Of a DNA stretch of 23,003 bases, positions 21,597 through 23,003 are shown piece by piece. Numbering within the stretch: the first letter of the stretch is position 1; the number at the start of each line of letters is the position of its first letter. The notes beneath the pieces are model-generated. The model did not search any database. It was not told the origin of the DNA and worked only from the letters and a program-made list of their open reading frames with translations. Made by a program: the position numbers and the translations under genes. The DNA comes from Eubacteriales bacterium (lineage in GTDB: Bacteria; Bacillota; Clostridia; Oscillospirales; CAG-382). The DNA is taken from positions 1 to 23,003 of the forward strand of contig JAQVQF010000005.1 in assembly GCA_028701715.1 (NCBI GenBank), in the 5' to 3' direction.

Positions 21597-21614
21597 TAAG
21601 AAAGAAGGCAAGCA

Positions 21615-21767
21615 ATGAATCGGCGTGTCGTCATTAAAGTAATATTATCCGTATTTACAGCGGCTGTTATTATCGGTACACTCATCGCCGCGGTAACAAC
21701 GGCGCGCAGAGACAAATCCGATACCGCGGCGATTCCCGAAGCCTCACTCGGGGAAAGCATGACATGA
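21615..21767 (+). CDS. Possible 50-residue membrane peptide
   Basis: The ATG is preceded by GAAGG. The product has one hydrophobic span (KVILSVFTAAVIIGTLIAAV) with a basic N-terminus (MNRRVVIK) and a basic segment ARRDK after it, then PEASLGESMT. The last residues come from a sequence (CCCGAAGCCTCACTCGGGG) and a following ATGACAT tract that look like non-coding repeat DNA. It could be a real single-pass peptide or the degraded transmembrane remnant of another partner. No homology recognised. Low confidence. Confidence 0.35.
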   Translation: MNRRVVIKVILSVFTAAVIIGTLIAAVTTARRDKSDTAAIPEASLGESMT

Positions 21768-21792
21768 CATAATGACATGACATCATGACATA
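21759..21792. repeat. Short ATGACAT-based direct repeats
   Basis: ATGACATGACAT, AATGACATGACAT and CATGACAT follow one another, with single-base spacers. A 12-bp perfect palindrome TGTTGCGCAACA lies just after (21798-21809). Confidence 0.75.
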
Positions 21793-21914
21793 ATAATTGT
21801 TGCGCAACATATTTATTATATAGTATTAGTATACACATAGCGATATCCTGCAAGTATCACAATATAAGTCCTCCTTAATATTGTTTCAGATACTTTTTCT
21901 TGCAAAAAGCAGGG

Positions 21915-21940
21915 AAAACCGTCCGTTTGGGCGGTTTTTC
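21915..21940 (+). terminator. Rho-independent terminator, intergenic region C-D
   Basis: AAAACCGTCC, GTTT loop, GGGCGGTTTT (one G-T), with a trailing T and C: a 10-bp stem. No gene clearly ends here apart from the possible 50-residue peptide. Confidence 0.8.
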
Positions 21941-22043
21941 TTGATTTCGGGCTTGATATATTAATATTAATATGTAATTTTTATGATTTTGCCACAAAAC
22001 ACAACTTATTTCTGAAATGTTCTTGTTATAAAAAACAATCATA

Positions 22044-22071
22044 GCAAAAAGCTCCTTCGGGGGCTTTTTGC
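22044..22071 (+). terminator. Second terminator-like hairpin before module D
   Basis: GCAAAAAGCTCC, TTCG loop, GGGGCTTTTTGC: a 12-bp stem with one wobble. The T's are in the stem's 3' arm. It insulates module D from upstream transcription. Confidence 0.75.
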
Positions 22072-22126
22072 AGTTGCCAAATACTGTTTTTGGTATTATA
22101 ATATAAAAAATATAAAATTTTTACCA

Positions 22127-22140
22127 TTTTACTCCGAAAA
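22127..22140 (+). promoter_or_regulatory. Upstream box of module D
   Basis: TTTTACTCCGAAAA, identical to the box before module C, ends 26 nt before the palindrome at 22167. Confidence 0.55.
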
Positions 22141-22166
22141 ATAAAGTCAGGGACAATTGATTAATA

Positions 22167-22180
22167 TGAAACATGTTTCA
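22167..22180. promoter_or_regulatory. Perfect 14-bp palindrome in the module D promoter
   Basis: TGAAACATGTTTCA, identical to module A's core, after TTAATA and 9 nt before the sigma gene's GGAGG (22190-22194). Confidence 0.7.
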
Positions 22181-22202
22181 GGAGCAACAGGAGGTACTGA
22201 CT

Positions 22203-22742
22203 GTGATAATTGAAAAGAGTACGGTTGACGGCTATATCTGCGGTTTCAGAGACGGCAACCGTGACGATTTCGACGCGCTATACCGATACACCAGGGAATT
22301 TTTATATATGTACGCGCTGTCTGTGGTCAAGGACAGATTTGCCGCCGATGACGCGGTTCAGGATGCGTTTATAAGGGTATACAGGTATGCCGAAAAATAC
22401 AAGCCGGGAACCAACGCTCTCGCGTGGCTTATAGAAATAACCAAAAACGCCGCGATAAACGCCAAAAATGACAGGGGAGCCGTGGTGATAGTCGATAAAT
22501 CCTCCCGGGCGGAAAAAGCGATCGAAGGACCCGAACGCGCGGCGGCCGATGCAGATTATATGGAATATATGCTAAAGAAGCTTTCGGCGGGAGAAAGACA
22601 GGTAGTGACAGTGCATCTTTACGGCGATTGCACCCTTAAGGAAACCGCCGAAATTCTCGGAATACCCGCCACGACCGCCGAATGGAGATATAAATCAGCT
22701 CTTAAAAAGCTAAAAAGAGCGTTGGAAGCAGACAAACTCTGA
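22203..22742 (+). CDS. ECF-type RNA polymerase sigma factor, module D
   Basis: 179 residues. Region 2: FLYMYALSVVKDRFAADDAV, then QDAFIRVYRYAEKYKPGTNA, LAWLIEITKNAAINAK. Region 4: LSAGERQVVTVHLYGDCTLK, ETAEILGIPATTAEWRYKSA, LKKLKRAL. GTG at 22203 follows GGAGG by 8 nt and starts VIIEKSTVDGYI, in register with the paralogs; an in-frame alternative at 22173 lies before the ribosome binding site, in the palindrome. Unlike A-C, the stop is 43 nt before the partner's start. Confidence 0.93.
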   Translation: MIIEKSTVDGYICGFRDGNRDDFDALYRYTREFLYMYALSVVKDRFAADDAVQDAFIRVYRYAEKYKPGTNALAWLIEITKNAAINAKNDRGAVVIVDKSSRAEKAIEGPERAAADADYMEYMLKKLSAGERQVVTVHLYGDCTLKETAEILGIPATTAEWRYKSALKKLKRALEADKL

Positions 22743-22785
22743 AACCGAGGTTTTCAGACGGTTGAACGAGGAGAATGATTATAAT

Positions 22786-23003
22786 ATGAACGAACTTGAA
22801 TCCGCATTAAAAGAGGCTCTTGAAAAAGAAGCGTCAAAGCATACGCAATCCGAAGCCGAGCTTACGTTGGTAAAAACCGCCGCCGACGAAAAGCCCAAAT
22901 ATAAATTCAACAGGTTTTATGCCGTCGCCGCCTGCCTTACATTCACAATCCTTGCGGCGGCAATTATCGGCATAATTCTGACCGCCGGAGGAAACGGCAT
23001 AAC
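22786..23003 (+). CDS. Membrane partner D, 3' end beyond the window
   Basis: The first 72 residues are visible: MNELESALKEALEKEASKHT, a charged stretch, then FNRFYAVAACLTFTILAAAI and more of a transmembrane helix. It matches the shared N-terminal and AACLTF pattern of partners A-C. The outer domain lies outside the window. GAGGAG (22768-22773) is 12 nt before the ATG. It is the only partner not overlapping its sigma gene. Confidence 0.85.
   Translation, partial: MNELESALKEALEKEASKHTQSEAELTLVKTAADEKPKYKFNRFYAVAACLTFTILAAAIIGIILTAGGNGI

Noticed and set aside
21452..21853. Minus-strand ORF encoding a repeated VYPFIRLS peptide
   Set aside because: It is produced by translating the octanucleotide array and flanking repeat DNA; no ribosome binding site.
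14290..22180. Reading the GAAAC of the palindromes as an ECF-type -35 element (self-activation)
   Set aside because: A start ~35 nt downstream would fall at or after the sigma start codon in modules B and D, leaving no ribosome binding site in the message; no consistent -10 follows. A dyad operator fits better.

Overview
The window looks like a chromosome segment of an anaerobic Gram-positive bacterium of the class Clostridia, probably a gut Oscillospiraceae/Ruminococcaceae-type organism. This is an inference from family content: an infC-rpmI-rplT operon with a leader and attenuator, an NAD-linked multisubunit [FeFe] hydrogenase with a sensory-type hydrogenase in the same operon, strong GGAGG ribosome binding sites, a CmpB-like membrane protein, a BspA-type leucine-rich-repeat protein and a surface protein with Ser/Glu-rich linkers. 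No rRNA, tRNA, CRISPR array, transposase or phage gene was seen.

Layout. (1) 1-2700: the 3' end of a surface-anchored protein, then two minus-strand genes, a small CmpB-like membrane protein and a cell-wall amidase with an SH3 domain whose usual catalytic Glu is Gly. (2) 2700-4450: translation genes infC (probable ATC start), rpmI, rplT and rpsU, the first three behind a promoter and an L20-type attenuator. Just after rpsU lies the remnant of a second rpsU 3' end interrupted by a 48-nt palindromic element. (3) 4460-5640: deoC-cdd, a nucleoside salvage pair with its own promoter, closed by a terminator shared with the convergent hydrogenase operon. (4) 5649-13972, minus strand: a ten-gene hydrogenase operon. 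Four genes encode an HndABCD/HydABC-like enzyme (NuoE-like, 2Fe-2S, NuoF-like, catalytic HydA). Between the NuoE-like gene and the rest sits a signalling block: two DRTGG-domain proteins, two stand-alone HATPases, a PHP-domain protein and a HydS-like sensory hydrogenase. The block looks like a redox or H2 sensor wired into the enzyme's own operon.

(5) 14150-23003, plus strand: the most unusual part. Four consecutive paralogous two-gene modules each pair an ECF-type sigma factor with a single-pass membrane protein. The membrane partners share a ~45-residue cytoplasmic N-terminus and a transmembrane segment carrying AAC[LV]TF, but their outer domains differ. Modules A and C have four copies of an unrecognised ~100-125-residue repeat, module B has BspA-type leucine-rich repeats, and module D is cut by the window end. 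All four sigma genes appear to start with GTG or TTG. In modules A-C the sigma stop overlaps the partner start by 8 nt. The sigma promoters share a -10-like box abutting a palindrome (TGAAACATGTTTCA or a variant), and an upstream element (TTTTACTCCGAAAA in C and D). I interpret this as a family of membrane-signal-to-transcription switches built by swapping sensor domains and possibly cross-regulated through a common operator. Between modules C and D is a ~900-nt region with an 11.75-copy octanucleotide tandem repeat, a possible 50-residue membrane peptide and two strong terminators.
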